From NCBI GenBank assembly GCA_029309925.1, contig JARKND010000004.1, forward strand, positions 372,001 through 436,000: a stretch of 64,000 nucleotides of DNA, given 5' to 3'. Below are positions 38,569 to 48,486 of this stretch, in pieces (position 1 is the first letter of the stretch; every line of letters begins with the position of its first letter). This stretch comes from Fulvivirgaceae bacterium JP3-4. GTDB lineage: Bacteria; Bacteroidota; Bacteroidia; Cytophagales; Cyclobacteriaceae. The translations under genes and the position numbers were made by a program. The notes below the pieces were generated by a model, which saw nothing but the letters and a program-made list of their open reading frames with translations, had not been told where the DNA came from and ran no database searches.

Positions 38569-39480
38569 ATGCTAAAAGTAGCTTTTGTTGTTCCTCCCTA
38601 CGTGGAACTATTAGACCTTGCCGGACCAGCCCAGGCATTTACTGAAGCGAAATCACACGGACTTGACGCAGCGATTGAATTTTTCAGTTATCATGAGAAG
38701 ATAATTTCTACCGCAGGCGTTGGTTTGGCCGAGATAAAAAATTACAAAGAAGCAAACTTGAATGCAGGTGACTTCGTCTTCATACCGGGCACAGACCATG
38801 ACTATTTGCGAAGCGCTGAGTTTAGTTCAGAGAAGGATTTTTTTAAATGGATCGCTCAGTCTGCCGACAATAAAGTAAATACCTGCTCGATATGCACGGG
38901 TGCATTCTTTTTAGGCGAAGCGGGATTGCTTGATGACCGGGAATGTACCACGCACTGGAGGCGAACAGATGAACTGAAAACACGCTTCCCGGGAGCAAAA
39001 GTGCTGGCCGACATTCTGTATGTCAAAAGCGAAAATATTTACACCAGCGCTGGCATCAGTGCCGGCATTGATTTAGCGCTGGCGATTTTAGAGGAGCTGA
39101 AGGGACCTAATTTCGTGCATAAAGTTGCCAGGGGTCTGGTAGTGTACCACAGGCGAGACCCTTCGCATTCGCAAAAAAGCATTTACCTCGACTTCAGAAA
39201 TCACATTAATCCTAAGATCCACGAAGTGCAGGATTTTCTTATCAACAACCTCAGCAGCGAAAATTCTATTGAAGACCTGGCTGGAATGGTGGCCATGAGC
39301 CCGAGAAATCTCAGTCGTGTTTTCAAGGAGTCAACAGGGCTGACAATCGTGGAGTATCTTACGGAGCTTCGCAGGGAAACTGCAAAGACCTTGCTCAATA
39401 ATCCTGATTACACCATCGATTACATAGCATCACAGTGTGGATTCAAATCTGCAAGGCAACTGCAACGGATCTTGAAATAA
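38569..39480 (+). CDS. GlxA-family regulator, copy 2
   Basis: 303 residues, same length and architecture as 36213-37124 and clearly paralogous through both domains. DJ-1/PfpI-like part with CSICTGAFFLGEAGLLDDRE; AraC part with LAGMVAMSPRNLSRVFKEST and YIASQCGFKSARQLQRILK. Two copies flank a reductase and a membrane protein, implying tandem duplication of the regulator. They may answer to different ligands or compete for one operator. Confidence 0.92.
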   Translation: MLKVAFVVPPYVELLDLAGPAQAFTEAKSHGLDAAIEFFSYHEKIISTAGVGLAEIKNYKEANLNAGDFVFIPGTDHDYLRSAEFSSEKDFFKWIAQSADNKVNTCSICTGAFFLGEAGLLDDRECTTHWRRTDELKTRFPGAKVLADILYVKSENIYTSAGISAGIDLALAILEELKGPNFVHKVARGLVVYHRRDPSHSQKSIYLDFRNHINPKIHEVQDFLINNLSSENSIEDLAGMVAMSPRNLSRVFKESTGLTIVEYLTELRRETAKTLLNNPDYTIDYIASQCGFKSARQLQRILK

Positions 39481-40384
39481 GACGACAAACATTCCTGATG
39501 TGACTGCCGGAAGCCAGTTTTATTCGAGTCCGCCATATTGGTAACACACCTACGGTCTCTCGCAGCCATTGCAAGCGCATTGGCTTGCCCATCAGCGCAC
39601 GCAAACTCCATGGTTTATCATTAATTGCACATCCCACCGCGGTTCCTCTCCTCATGGCGACTGCGTCAGACAACTCTCGCGTCTCTCGCGTGTCGGGGTC
39701 CTGAAGCAGAGACCCCGCCAGGACATCATGACGTTTTCACCTCACTCTCATTCCCTCTCCTAAAGGAGACTCGAGATCAAAGCTCACTGAACTGCTCATC
39801 GAGATGTGCTTTAGTCACAGGAAAGACTGATAGAGGCAGTCACCTTTCTCCTTGAGCAGAAGGACTGTCGAAGATACTCGTCTTCGCTGCCTTACGTGTA
39901 CGCCTATGGGCTACAGCACAGTGACTCATGACATCCAGTCGGATGACAGAGATCCGCTGGCACAACAAGCTGACTCCCGCGTGAGCGATCGCAACGGAAA
40001 GCCCGGACCCCGATGGTTCTTCGCGGTTAGAGTGCAGGCTTTATAAAGTTCGCAGGCTCAGGATGACGGCCGTGCGCAGGCGGGAGGACTTGCAGTGCAG
40101 AGCGCGACCCCGATTGCGTTGGCCTCTCGCGGTTGATGAGCACTCTTAAATTAGCTTCCGCAGCTTTAGGTGACGACCGCGCGGGGGAATCGGGGGCACG
40201 CCCAACAAACAAATCTGTCATCCCTTTCAAACAATCCCGACAGCGAATCGCATCCGACCTTGCACGTGGGATGATCAATGAGATGCTAAAACGTCAGCCG
40301 CCACCTACTCTCCTTTACCGCCCGCCTCCTCCCGTTCGAGGTATGACTTTTTTAATTGTCGTTTTGTATTTAAAACACATCAGA
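39481..40384. other. Gene-free, repeat-derived region
   Basis: No frame with protein-like composition. It contains CGGGGTC...GACCCCG (a hairpin at about 39695-39718, around CTGAAGCAGA) whose relative is at 43053-43072, and an F3 copy at 39739-39874. The remainder is GC-rich and looks like decayed repeats. The longer frame that reads through here into the transpeptidase gene is not believed. Confidence 0.6.
39739..39874 (+). repeat. F3 repeat, copy 3
   Basis: Aligns with the copies at 29914 and 32932 through GAGATCAAAGCTCA-CTGAAC, TCATCGAGATG and CACCTTTCTCCTTGAGCAGA. More diverged than the other two, and the only copy outside the accessory island. Confidence 0.65.
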
Positions 40385-42073
40385 ATGTTTCGCGTTGTCG
40401 GATGCTTGTACATCATGCTTTTTTTACTCGCTGGTTTTGCTATTACCGGATGCAAAACATATTACAGTGAGAACATCGATACGGTCGCTGCACCGATCAA
40501 TACAGTTGTGAATGAAATTCCTGTAGCGCACAGGTATTATCACGAGAAAGTCGAGAGCAAGACGGAGACGTTCTACAGGGCGAATAAGATGACGAAGAAA
40601 TGGCTTGAGAAGAAACACCCGAGTCCGGAGTTCAAGGCGTTTGTCGATGAGGTGAAGGACTCATTTAAATATGGCATCAACCCTGACGATTATAGCATTG
40701 CCGAACTCGAAGCGGCCGTTGAAAAACTGTACAAAAACCGGAAGCGCACGGAGGCGGAGATGTCGGAACTTGATATTCGTATCACAGCCTCCTACTTTCT
40801 ATTCACCACACATCTGCTTGAAGGCCGCATACGCAATGCAGGCGCTAGAGATTATATCTGGAAACGTGGCACTCCGCATGAAGATGATGTAGCAATGCTT
40901 CTTGAAAATGATTCTAAAAGGGAGCTGAGGAAAGAACTCGAAGACCTTCAGCCAAAAGATGGTCAATACGATAAGCTCAGGGAAGCGCTTGCACAATATC
41001 GCGCGCTCGAAGATCACGAGGGGAAGTCAATTAACATACCGGATGCTTTTCGATTGAAGCCTGGCGATACAAGCGAATATGTTCCGGCTATAAAAAAACG
41101 TCTGATGCTTACCAATGATCTCAAGCGTAACAAGGCGGCCCGCGACTCGATGGTATATGACAGCGCGCTTCTGCACGCAGTGAAACAATTTCAAAGAAGG
41201 CACGGACTGGAGGAAGATGCGTTGATCAATAAAGAGCTGGTCGGGTATCTGAATATGCCATTTAAAAATATGGCGGACATCATCGCGCTGAACCTTGAGC
41301 GCCTCCGCTGGCAACCGCACTTGCCTGTGAAAGGTGAATACATTGTAGTAAATGTGCCCGAGTATGTGTTGCACATCTACGACAACAAAAGAGAAACGCT
41401 TAACATGCGCGTGGTGCTGGGCTCAGAGTTCAATGCGACACCGATCTTCGCTGACACGCTAAAATACATTGTGTTCAGTCCGACCTGGAATGTGCCGAAA
41501 AGTATTCTCGAAGAAGAGTTTTTGCCGAAGTTAAAAGAAGATCCGTACCACTACAGTGACGACTTCACGTTTTTCAAAGGCGGGGAAGAGATCGATCCCG
41601 GTGATGAAGATTGGAACGCTGAGGATCTCAACATCGCTGCCTACCAGGCGGTGCAGAGACCGGGACCATCGAATTCACTTGGGTATGTGAAATTCATCAT
41701 GCCGAATAATTTCAACATCTACCTGCACGACACTCCTGCAGATCGGTTGTTCAATAAAAAAGATCGTGCGTTCAGCCACGGATGCGTAAGGTTGGAGAAA
41801 CCATTCGAGCTTGCAGAATATCTGTTGCGTGATCAGAAACGCTGGAACAAGAAGTCGATCGCTGAACTCGCATCGCTGGAGGAGCCGAAAACCGTCCACT
41901 TAAAGAAAACTTATCCGGTGCACATTGTCTATCGTACCGCTTGGGTGGATGATGACGGACTGGTCAATTTCCGAAAAGACGTCTATGGTCATGACGAACG
42001 TCAACTGGCACAACTTCGGGCCAATAACAATCAACTCATCGGCTATGCTCCCGATGACGCTGATCCTAAATAG
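40385..42073 (+). CDS. L,D-transpeptidase, YcbB-like, lipoprotein
   Basis: 562 residues from ATG 40385, which opens a lipoprotein signal (MFRVVGCLYIMLFLLAGFAI, then TGC with Cys23). Order of parts: a helical scaffold domain, a peptidoglycan-binding-1-like segment (LLHAVKQFQRRHGLEEDALI), then the YkuD catalytic domain with the nucleophile in RAFSHGCVRLEKPFELAEYL. Forms 3-3 crosslinks in peptidoglycan or attaches proteins to it, in the periplasm. Length is normal for the YcbB type. Its stop overlaps that of the convergent transpeptidase-like gene by 8 bp. Confidence 0.92.
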   Translation: MFRVVGCLYIMLFLLAGFAITGCKTYYSENIDTVAAPINTVVNEIPVAHRYYHEKVESKTETFYRANKMTKKWLEKKHPSPEFKAFVDEVKDSFKYGINPDDYSIAELEAAVEKLYKNRKRTEAEMSELDIRITASYFLFTTHLLEGRIRNAGARDYIWKRGTPHEDDVAMLLENDSKRELRKELEDLQPKDGQYDKLREALAQYRALEDHEGKSINIPDAFRLKPGDTSEYVPAIKKRLMLTNDLKRNKAARDSMVYDSALLHAVKQFQRRHGLEEDALINKELVGYLNMPFKNMADIIALNLERLRWQPHLPVKGEYIVVNVPEYVLHIYDNKRETLNMRVVLGSEFNATPIFADTLKYIVFSPTWNVPKSILEEEFLPKLKEDPYHYSDDFTFFKGGEEIDPGDEDWNAEDLNIAAYQAVQRPGPSNSLGYVKFIMPNNFNIYLHDTPADRLFNKKDRAFSHGCVRLEKPFELAEYLLRDQKRWNKKSIAELASLEEPKTVHLKKTYPVHIVYRTAWVDDDGLVNFRKDVYGHDERQLAQLRANNNQLIGYAPDDADPK

Positions 42074-42857
42074 ACGCAGCAGTTTGCGGGAGTACGCTTT
42101 CGAGGCCTTTAATCATTCTCTCGAAATCAAGATACACTGATGATTTCAGATAGGTCGCCTCGTTGTAGTAGGCGAAGATCACCGTTTTATTCTTGATTGT
42201 ATTGATCACTGATTTGTTGATTTCAACCGGCAACGCTGGACAACCCTGGCTCCTGCCGATGCGGCCATTTCTTCTGATCCAGTCTTCACTGACATAATCG
42301 GCAGAATGAATTACCACAGCACGCGACCTGAGATTGCCGTTGTACTGTTTCTCCTGGCCATCGAGTCGAAGGCTGTACCCTTTGCTTCCTACATAGCTTT
42401 CGCCCGTTACATAAAATCCGAGGCTGCTCGCGTTAGAATGAGGCTTGTTTGAAAATGTTTTCGCGAGATTCTCACCGGTCGTGCGTCCATGGGCAACAAG
42501 AGAATGAAACTTCAATTTCTTTTCATCCAGGTCGATGGTATAAAAACGTTTCTCTGTACTGGGTTTTGTGAAGTCTATGATGGTAATCAGGTTTCGCTTG
42601 CCGACCTTCCCTTCGTTTCGTAAAGAATGATAGCCAATGATGCCCTGCTCGAAAACATTATAATCAAGGTCGTAGGATGCAAGCCCGATGTGATCATACA
42701 GCCGCTTCACAGAGTCCACAAAATTATGTCTCGTCAATTTTAAAAGATTCGGAGAACTAACTTCCGTAAATGGAGTTGTCGAAGAGTCAGAATAAGGCTG
42801 GTTGAAACTGGAGAAAGAAAATAAAGCGAGTATAGGTAAGAGGAGGATTTTCTGCAT
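42066..42857 (-). CDS. Murein L,D-transpeptidase catalytic domain family protein
   Basis: 263 residues with a signal peptide (MQKILLLPILALFSFSSFNQ). The catalytic block is RSRAVVIHSADYVSEDWIRR with the Cys in GRSQGCPALPVEINKSVINT, characteristic of the short murein L,D-transpeptidase catalytic family (PF13645) rather than classic YkuD. Acts on peptidoglycan in the periplasm. Convergent with the YcbB-like gene, the two coding ends overlapping by 8 bp, so read-through from either would be antisense to the other. Confidence 0.88.
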   Translation of the reverse strand: MQKILLLPILALFSFSSFNQPYSDSSTTPFTEVSSPNLLKLTRHNFVDSVKRLYDHIGLASYDLDYNVFEQGIIGYHSLRNEGKVGKRNLITIIDFTKPSTEKRFYTIDLDEKKLKFHSLVAHGRTTGENLAKTFSNKPHSNASSLGFYVTGESYVGSKGYSLRLDGQEKQYNGNLRSRAVVIHSADYVSEDWIRRNGRIGRSQGCPALPVEINKSVINTIKNKTVIFAYYNEATYLKSSVYLDFERMIKGLESVLPQTAASI

Positions 42858-43097
42858 GCGCTGTTTTCTTATTAGGGTTCCGAAGAAGAACTCACATTCA
42901 ACGAAGAAAATTCCAGGAGCGTATGGCTATTCGCGAAGATTTTTAAGCGGCAACAGATATTTACATCTCAACACTAAATATTAAAACTCGCACGTAACAT
43001 AGGCCCCGCCTCGGCACCCGCTGCCTCCGATAAGCTCATGTCTCTCACATGTCGTGGTCCTGAAGCAGAGACCCAACAAAACCCTTTAAAAAGAATC

Positions 43098-43123
43098 AAT
43101 CCCGATACAAAGCGACCGGGATT
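43098..43123 (-). terminator. Intrinsic terminator after the SDR gene
   Basis: AATCCCG pairs with CGGGATT; on the minus strand the stem is followed by GATTCTTTTT. It lies 25 bp beyond the stop of the SDR gene. The adjoining 43036-43075 segment is related to the repeat near 39.7 kb. Confidence 0.55.
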
Positions 43124-43147
43124 AAAACTCAAATCTTAAATCAACTG

Positions 43148-43915
43148 TCAAATAAATATTCCTCCGGCAACTTCGATGCGCTGAGCATTCACCCATTTCG
43201 CATCATCACTGCAAAGAAACGCCACGACACCCCCGACATCATCAGCAACACCGACACGACCGAGAGCAGTTAGGGATGTGATCATGTTGTTGAGATCTTT
43301 ATTATCGCGAACTGCACCTCCGCCAAAATCAGTTTCAATTGCTCCTGGTGCTACTACGTTCACGCGGATTTTACGAGCGCCTAATTCTTTCGCCTGATAT
43401 TTTGTAAGGGTTTCCACTGCGCCTTTCATCGTTCCGTAGGCGGAGTAGCCGGGGAAAGAAAAGCGCGCAAGGCCTGACGAAATGTTCACGATGCTGCCTC
43501 CATCATTCAAAAGCGGGAGAAGTTTCTGCGTGAGAAAATACGGTGCTTTCAGGTGAATGTTTACCATATTATCGAATTGCTCCGGGGTTGTGTCTGTAAA
43601 CGACATGTGGGTTCCGACACCTGCGTTATTCACCAGTGCATTTATCTTGTCTGTCCCGAAGTTATTCTTCAAAGCGGACTGAACATTTGTTACAAATGAA
43701 TCGAATGTTTGGGTGAGTGCCACATCAAGCTGAAGGGCGTGTGCCTTTCGGTTCTGTGTTTTTATCTGGTTGACTACATGATCAGCTTCGTCTTTCCGGC
43801 TGTGGTAGGTGAGGATAACGTCAAAACCTTTTGCTGCCAGCTGCAACGCCATGTCTTTACCCAAGCCACGGCTGCCGCCCGTTACCAGGGCGATTTTGTT
43901 TTTTGTGCTTGCCAT
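43148..43915 (-). CDS. Short-chain dehydrogenase/reductase
   Basis: 255 residues. Cofactor loop TGGSRGLGKDMALQLAAKG, NNAGVGTHMSF, catalytic Ser in IVNISSGLARFS and the YxxxK pair in YSAYGTMKGAVETL. Classic NAD(P)-dependent SDR of the FabG-like group; substrate unknown. The AraC gene upstream on the same strand (76 bp away) may regulate it. Confidence 0.93.
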   Translation of the reverse strand: MASTKNKIALVTGGSRGLGKDMALQLAAKGFDVILTYHSRKDEADHVVNQIKTQNRKAHALQLDVALTQTFDSFVTNVQSALKNNFGTDKINALVNNAGVGTHMSFTDTTPEQFDNMVNIHLKAPYFLTQKLLPLLNDGGSIVNISSGLARFSFPGYSAYGTMKGAVETLTKYQAKELGARKIRVNVVAPGAIETDFGGGAVRDNKDLNNMITSLTALGRVGVADDVGGVVAFLCSDDAKWVNAQRIEVAGGIFI

Positions 43916-44020
43916 TTTTTTGATTGATTTAATAGCACAAAGTTGATCGCGTTACGGTTCGATTACGTTGCGCGGATCAATCGGGTATTTGCAAAATTCA
44001 AATAATGGGCATCAGGAAGG

Positions 44021-44944
44021 TTACCCGCGAAAGGCAGCGGGAGAAACCTGATTCTGCTTTTTGAAGAAATTGGAAAAATGCGCCACCTCTTCAAAACCAA
44101 GGCTGTAAGCGATCTCCGAAACATTCCAATTGGTCTGTTTCAGCAAGATTTTCGCTTCCTGGCTCAAACGGCTGGCAATGATTTCAGTAGTGGTCTTTCC
44201 TGTCGTTTCTTTTAACACTTTGTTGAGGTGGTTCACATGTACTCGCAGCGCATCGGCAAAATCTTTTGCTGTCTTCAATTGCAAAACCTGCGTTGTGTTT
44301 TCGATCGGAAACTGGCGCTCAAGAAGCTCAATGAATAAACTGAAAATTCGTGTCGATGCATTGATCTGAAGAAGACTCGGCTTCACCGGTTGCAGCTTTT
44401 GTCCATAGTGAATCAGCTCGAGCAAATAGTTTCGAAGCAGGTCATACTTGTATGGATACTCCGACTTAATTTCCACATGCATTTTCTCAAAAACCGAGTT
44501 GAGCTCCTGATACTGTTGCACGGAGATCTGAAAAACGAAATCACTTTGCGGTGAGAAGATCGGAAGCTTATCTATTTCAAAACCCGTTTTTGATTTGGGC
44601 ATGAAATCTGGCGTAAATACGCAAAAGTGTCCGGCCTGATTGGTGTCAAGCGGAGTGTAGCGATAGGGCATTTTGGGTGTGGCGAACAACACACCATAGT
44701 CTTCTATCTCCAGCACTTTGTCCGCATAGTCTACCCTGTTGCGACCTTTAACCAGGCTGATCTTGTAATACGTTCTCCGGTTATACGGCATGACCACATT
44801 TTTCTTACAATACATGTCCGCAATGTTAAAAACGTTAAAGTGACCGATATCGCGAGTACTCTGGTCGTCCAGGAAGTAATTGAGTTCGGAGCAAACGGTG
44901 CCGAAGATTTCCTGATAAAAATCTTTAACTGCGGTTGTGGTCAT
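44021..44944 (-). CDS. AraC-family transcriptional regulator
   Basis: About 307 residues from ATG 44944 (MTTTAVKDFYQEIFGTVCSE). N-terminal cupin-like sensing region, C-terminal helix-turn-helix pair (AKDFADALRVHVNHLNKVLK and EIAYSLGFEEVAHFSNFFKK, ending VSPAAFR). It lies directly upstream of the SDR gene on the same strand, and such pairs are common in which the regulator controls the dehydrogenase. Confidence 0.92.
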   Translation of the reverse strand: MTTTAVKDFYQEIFGTVCSELNYFLDDQSTRDIGHFNVFNIADMYCKKNVVMPYNRRTYYKISLVKGRNRVDYADKVLEIEDYGVLFATPKMPYRYTPLDTNQAGHFCVFTPDFMPKSKTGFEIDKLPIFSPQSDFVFQISVQQYQELNSVFEKMHVEIKSEYPYKYDLLRNYLLELIHYGQKLQPVKPSLLQINASTRIFSLFIELLERQFPIENTTQVLQLKTAKDFADALRVHVNHLNKVLKETTGKTTTEIIASRLSQEAKILLKQTNWNVSEIAYSLGFEEVAHFSNFFKKQNQVSPAAFRG

Positions 44945-45080
44945 AGGTTGCAAAATTCAAAGGTTGCCGTTCGATGGGAACAGCGGGCGGGGGTGGAAAG
45001 TTCGCGCAATGGACTTTTTATTGATCCGAATTTTACAGCGTACTGGGGCGAAGTTGCTGTTCATAAATTCTTTTGTACCC

Positions 45081-45431
45081 TCATGTCTTGTCGCTAGCAA
45101 TCACGAACGCGGTCAATTCATCCATCTTACCATTTCTAAATCTCCATACATCGCAATACATATGCTCGATTTCCGTTCCATCTTTGTCCGTGGTAGTGAT
45201 CGTTCCAAGCGCAGTCAAATAATCTCCTTCGGCAATTAATTTTGTGACAGTGAAATTTGGCGGCTCGGTGTAATTCTCTTTCATGTACTCGCGCACCTGC
45301 TGCTTGCCTTTAAGGACCCTCTCCCCTACGAAGTTCCACACGATACCTTCATTACAGAATTCGAGGAATTTCTCGTTGTCGCCACGGGCAATTGCTGCAT
45401 TGGCTTTTAGTAACGTTTCCTTATTTGACAT
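45081..45431 (-). CDS. SnoaL-like / NTF2-fold protein
   Basis: 116 residues with the pattern of the SnoaL group: EKFLEFCNEGIVWNFVGERV, KQQVREYMKENYTEPPNFTV and IEHMYCDVWRFRNGKMDELT. Such small cone-shaped proteins bind or isomerise small molecules; no specific substrate is indicated. Cytoplasmic. Stands alone between the AraC and CbpM genes. Confidence 0.85.
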   Translation of the reverse strand: MSNKETLLKANAAIARGDNEKFLEFCNEGIVWNFVGERVLKGKQQVREYMKENYTEPPNFTVTKLIAEGDYLTALGTITTTDKDGTEIEHMYCDVWRFRNGKMDELTAFVIASDKT

Positions 45432-45697
45432 ACATCGCTTTTGAGTTGTATCTATCTAACCTGGACGCGATAAAAATCCGGACCACTTGTTGCTCGTGAG
45501 TCACCATGGCAAAATAATAGCATACTTCTCATATCATGATTCAGCCAGAGTAAATCGTGTAGTGAAATGTAATCTATCAATTGCTAAAGGCTGTTCGCTT
45601 CGTAGTAAAGGCATAAGCGCTTCCACGAGTGCCTTACGCAAAGGCGCGATGTGCGCGATGGTTCGCGATGGAAGCATCAGAACTTCGGAGGAGGTGC

Positions 45698-45997
45698 TTA
45701 TTGACTGCGCTCATATACTTTCAGCAAATTGGTGAGATGCGTGATTCGATTTTGCATTTCTTCCATGCGCTTCAACAGATGAGCAATCGTCTCGATTCCT
45801 TCAAAGTTAATATCAAGTTCAAAGTGAAGGCGCATGATTTTCTCTATGCGCGGTAACTCAGATGCAGGGAAAAATATTTTCTCGTCTACTATTACAGTTT
45901 CAATCAGGTCATAGTCCTTCAATGACTGGATGAACGACAGCTCAATATTGTGATGTATACAAAATTCACCTGCCTGTATGAGATCTTCCTTTTGCAT
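45698..45997 (-). CDS. cbpM: Chaperone modulator CbpM
   Basis: 99 residues. MerR-like helix-turn-helix and coiled-coil region (FEGIETIAHLLKRMEEMQNR, then THLTNLLKVYERS) as in CbpM, which binds the J domain of CbpA and inhibits it. Located 6 bp after the CbpA-like gene on the same strand, the conserved pair order. Confidence 0.85.
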   Translation of the reverse strand: MQKEDLIQAGEFCIHHNIELSFIQSLKDYDLIETVIVDEKIFFPASELPRIEKIMRLHFELDINFEGIETIAHLLKRMEEMQNRITHLTNLLKVYERSQ

Positions 45998-46003
45998 AAC
46001 ACT

Positions 46004-46879
46004 CTACTTAAGTTGTGATAGTTCGGTAAACAATTCTTTTTGTTTGTCAGTAAGCTTCTCAGGCAACCTGACCTCGTAGGTAACATATAAATCGCCACGC
46101 TGTCCTTCGTGTTTGTACACAGGGACACCTTTTCCTTTCAGTCGTACTTTTGTTCCAGGCTGCGTGACCGGAACAACTTTCATTTTCACTTTTCCATCCA
46201 ATGTATCAATCGTCACATCACCGCCAAGCAGAGCAGTATACAAAGCGATCCGCGCTGTTGTGTACAGATCATTGCCAACACGTTTGAAGTTTGGATCATC
46301 CTCAATTTGAAATGTGATGTACAGATCTCCAGCAGGACCGCCATTAACACCGGGCGCACCATAACCCTTAAGCTTAATCATCTGCCCATCCTCAACACCT
46401 GCGGGTATTGTGATCCGTACGTTCTTTCCGTTGACAGACAACGTTTGCTTGTGCGTGTGCATAACATCCGTCAACTTCAAATGCAACTCGGCATTAAAAT
46501 CCTGTCCACGAAATTTCGCCTGGCGGTATCCGGATTGCTCGCCAAACATTGACTCAAAGAAGCTTGAAAAATCACCTTCAGAAAAATCGTCCGTGGTATA
46601 CTGTTCCTGACGAGGCGGGGGCCTGCGTTGCTTTTGTTTTTCAAACTCCTCGGCATGCTGCCAGTCTTTGCCGTACTGATCGTACTTTTTGCGCTTCTCC
46701 GGATCACTCAGCACCTCATTGGCTTCATTGATCTGTTGAAATTTCTTTTGTGCTTCCTTGTCGTTGGGATTCAGATCGGGATGGAGCTTCCGGGCGAGTT
46801 TGCGGTAAGCCTTTTTTATGTCCTCTGGAGTTGCATTTTTATCGATCCCTAAAACATTGTAGTAATCAATAAATTCCAT
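46004..46879 (-). CDS. cbpA: CbpA-like DnaJ co-chaperone
   Basis: 291 residues. J domain at 1-70 with the HPD in [20 protein letters not shown], a Gly/Phe-poor linker ([20 protein letters not shown]) and two C-terminal beta domains ([20 protein letters not shown] and [13 protein letters not shown]). No zinc-finger cysteines, which fits CbpA rather than DnaJ. Stimulates DnaK ATPase. Co-transcribed with cbpM. Confidence 0.93.
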   Translation of the reverse strand: MEFIDYYNVLGIDKNATPEDIKKAYRKLARKLHPDLNPNDKEAQKKFQQINEANEVLSDPEKRKKYDQYGKDWQHAEEFEKQKQRRPPPRQEQYTTDDFSEGDFSSFFESMFGEQSGYRQAKFRGQDFNAELHLKLTDVMHTHKQTLSVNGKNVRITIPAGVEDGQMIKLKGYGAPGVNGGPAGDLYITFQIEDDPNFKRVGNDLYTTARIALYTALLGGDVTIDTLDGKVKMKVVPVTQPGTKVRLKGKGVPVYKHEGQRGDLYVTYEVRLPEKLTDKQKELFTELSQLK

Positions 46880-47277
46880 AAGGAAGAATTTGGTAAGGAA
46901 AAATCAAACAATCCTGAACATAAAATAATACCAGAGCCTGAAACTAATGAAAAAAACCCATTCCTTGACGGTGGGTGTGCGCTGCCTGACCATTCGCAAA
47001 ACCAATAACTCATCAGGCACGATTTATTGTCGTGAAAACTGCTTCAAATTGATCTGAACTGCGCTTGAGCTCGAAAAACGAAAATAAATTCTTGCTTCTA
47101 CTTATCCTGCTGCTGATTTGAGCGTCTATCGTGGCAGTAGTGATCAAAAAGGTGTGCCTATTCACTGCGAAGTTCGCGAAGACAGTTTAACTATCATTGT
47201 GCAGGAGGAGCACCAGGTTTATTGGAAAAGGTGAAAATGCAGTCTGTAAATTACCTCGTGTTCACTAAAATTGCTCT
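46880..47277. other. Intergenic region without a supported gene
   Basis: Divergent promoters for cbpA and the porin must lie here. A weak hairpin (GCCTGA...TCAGGC, 46994-47020) is visible. A short plus-strand stretch near 47075-47155 reads like a membrane helix but has an internal stop. Confidence 0.4.
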
Positions 47278-48363
47278 ATGAACAAACTTACATTTGTTTT
47301 TCAGCTTTTGTCGGTACATATATATGCCCAGGTTGTAAATACACCTACCATCGACTCAACTGACAACGTTGCGCGTAAGATTGTGGTGGAAGGTTATGTG
47401 GACAGCTACTACGCTTACAATTTTAATGAGCCGGCAAATCGGGACCAGCCCTACCTGGTGTCGATGGCACGTCATAACGAGTTCAACATCAACCTGGCTT
47501 ATATCGGTCTGAAATATTCCGCCTCCAGAGTGCGAGCGCGCGTTGTCCCGGGCTTTGGCACCTATGTAAATGCAAATTATTCACGTGAAGATGCGTCCCT
47601 TAGAAATCTCATCGAAGCTAATGCTGGTGTTCGCCTTTTCAAGAACCATAATGTCTGGCTTGACGCTGGAATTTTAAGCTCACCATATGCCAATGAGGGC
47701 CCGATCTCGAAAGATCACCTGGCGTATACAAGGTCGCTGGCAGCAGAGAATGTGCCTTACTATTTGGCAGGCGCAAAGCTTTCGATGCCCCTGACCGACA
47801 AACTAAACGTGAACTTGTTTGTGGTGAACGGATGGCAGCAGATCAGAGATGAAAACAGCAACAAATCATTCGGCTCTCAGCTCGAATTCCGTCCAAATAA
47901 GACCTGGCTTTTGAACTGGAATACCTTTGTCGGAAAAGAAAACGCACTTAAAGACTCAACAGCGGGAAGAAGATACTTTTCAGACTTTTTTCTCACCTAT
48001 GACAAAGACAGAATTTCCCTTACCAGTTGCATTTACTATGGGATACAAAAAAATGAACAAGACAGCTTTGCCTGGTGGCAGGGCAACATCATTACGCAAA
48101 TTGTTGTTACGAAACAGCTTTCGACAACCATCAGGTTTGAATACTTTGATGACAGTCACGGAATCCTGGTGTTGCCGATAACAGGAAATAATCACTTTGA
48201 AACATTCGGTGTGTCGTTAGGGGCTAACCTCAAAGTTGACCAGAATATTCTCTTCAGGGTAGAAGGGCGTCAACTGATTGCGAAAGATCCAATCTTTCTC
48301 GATAACAATAGTCCAACTAAGTCGAGCTTTGCATTGACAGGGAGTTTATGTGCATGGTTCTGA
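47278..48363 (+). CDS. Outer-membrane beta-barrel porin (BBP2-like)
   Basis: 361 residues with a signal peptide (about 1-18, MNKLTFVFQLLSVHIYAQ). After the opening KIVVEGYVDSYYAYNFNEPA, amphipathic strands alternate through the chain (EFNINLAYIGLKYSASRVRA, KTWLLNWNTFVGKENA), ending in Phe (LCAWF). This is the pattern of the putative beta-barrel porin-2 family (PF07642). A passive diffusion channel for small solutes. Specificity unknown. Confidence 0.85.
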   Translation: MNKLTFVFQLLSVHIYAQVVNTPTIDSTDNVARKIVVEGYVDSYYAYNFNEPANRDQPYLVSMARHNEFNINLAYIGLKYSASRVRARVVPGFGTYVNANYSREDASLRNLIEANAGVRLFKNHNVWLDAGILSSPYANEGPISKDHLAYTRSLAAENVPYYLAGAKLSMPLTDKLNVNLFVVNGWQQIRDENSNKSFGSQLEFRPNKTWLLNWNTFVGKENALKDSTAGRRYFSDFFLTYDKDRISLTSCIYYGIQKNEQDSFAWWQGNIITQIVVTKQLSTTIRFEYFDDSHGILVLPITGNNHFETFGVSLGANLKVDQNILFRVEGRQLIAKDPIFLDNNSPTKSSFALTGSLCAWF

Positions 48364-48486
48364 TTTTATAGCTTCCTTTCGGAATGGACTAATAACCGAC
48401 TGAGATTTCAACACGATGAGATTGATGATCAAGCAGCGCCAGGAACATCATAAAAAAAAAGCCCATGGGAATCAACTGTTTCAGTG

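Noticed and set aside
40133-40384. N-terminal extension of the YcbB-like transpeptidase
   Set aside because: It translates repeat-derived GC-rich sequence; the ATG at 40385 starts a clean lipoprotein signal.
47060-47160. Possible small membrane-helix gene (KNENKFLLLLILLLI, then a stop, then ASIVAVVIKKV)
   Set aside because: An in-frame stop interrupts the helix, no convincing start is present, and the surroundings look non-coding.
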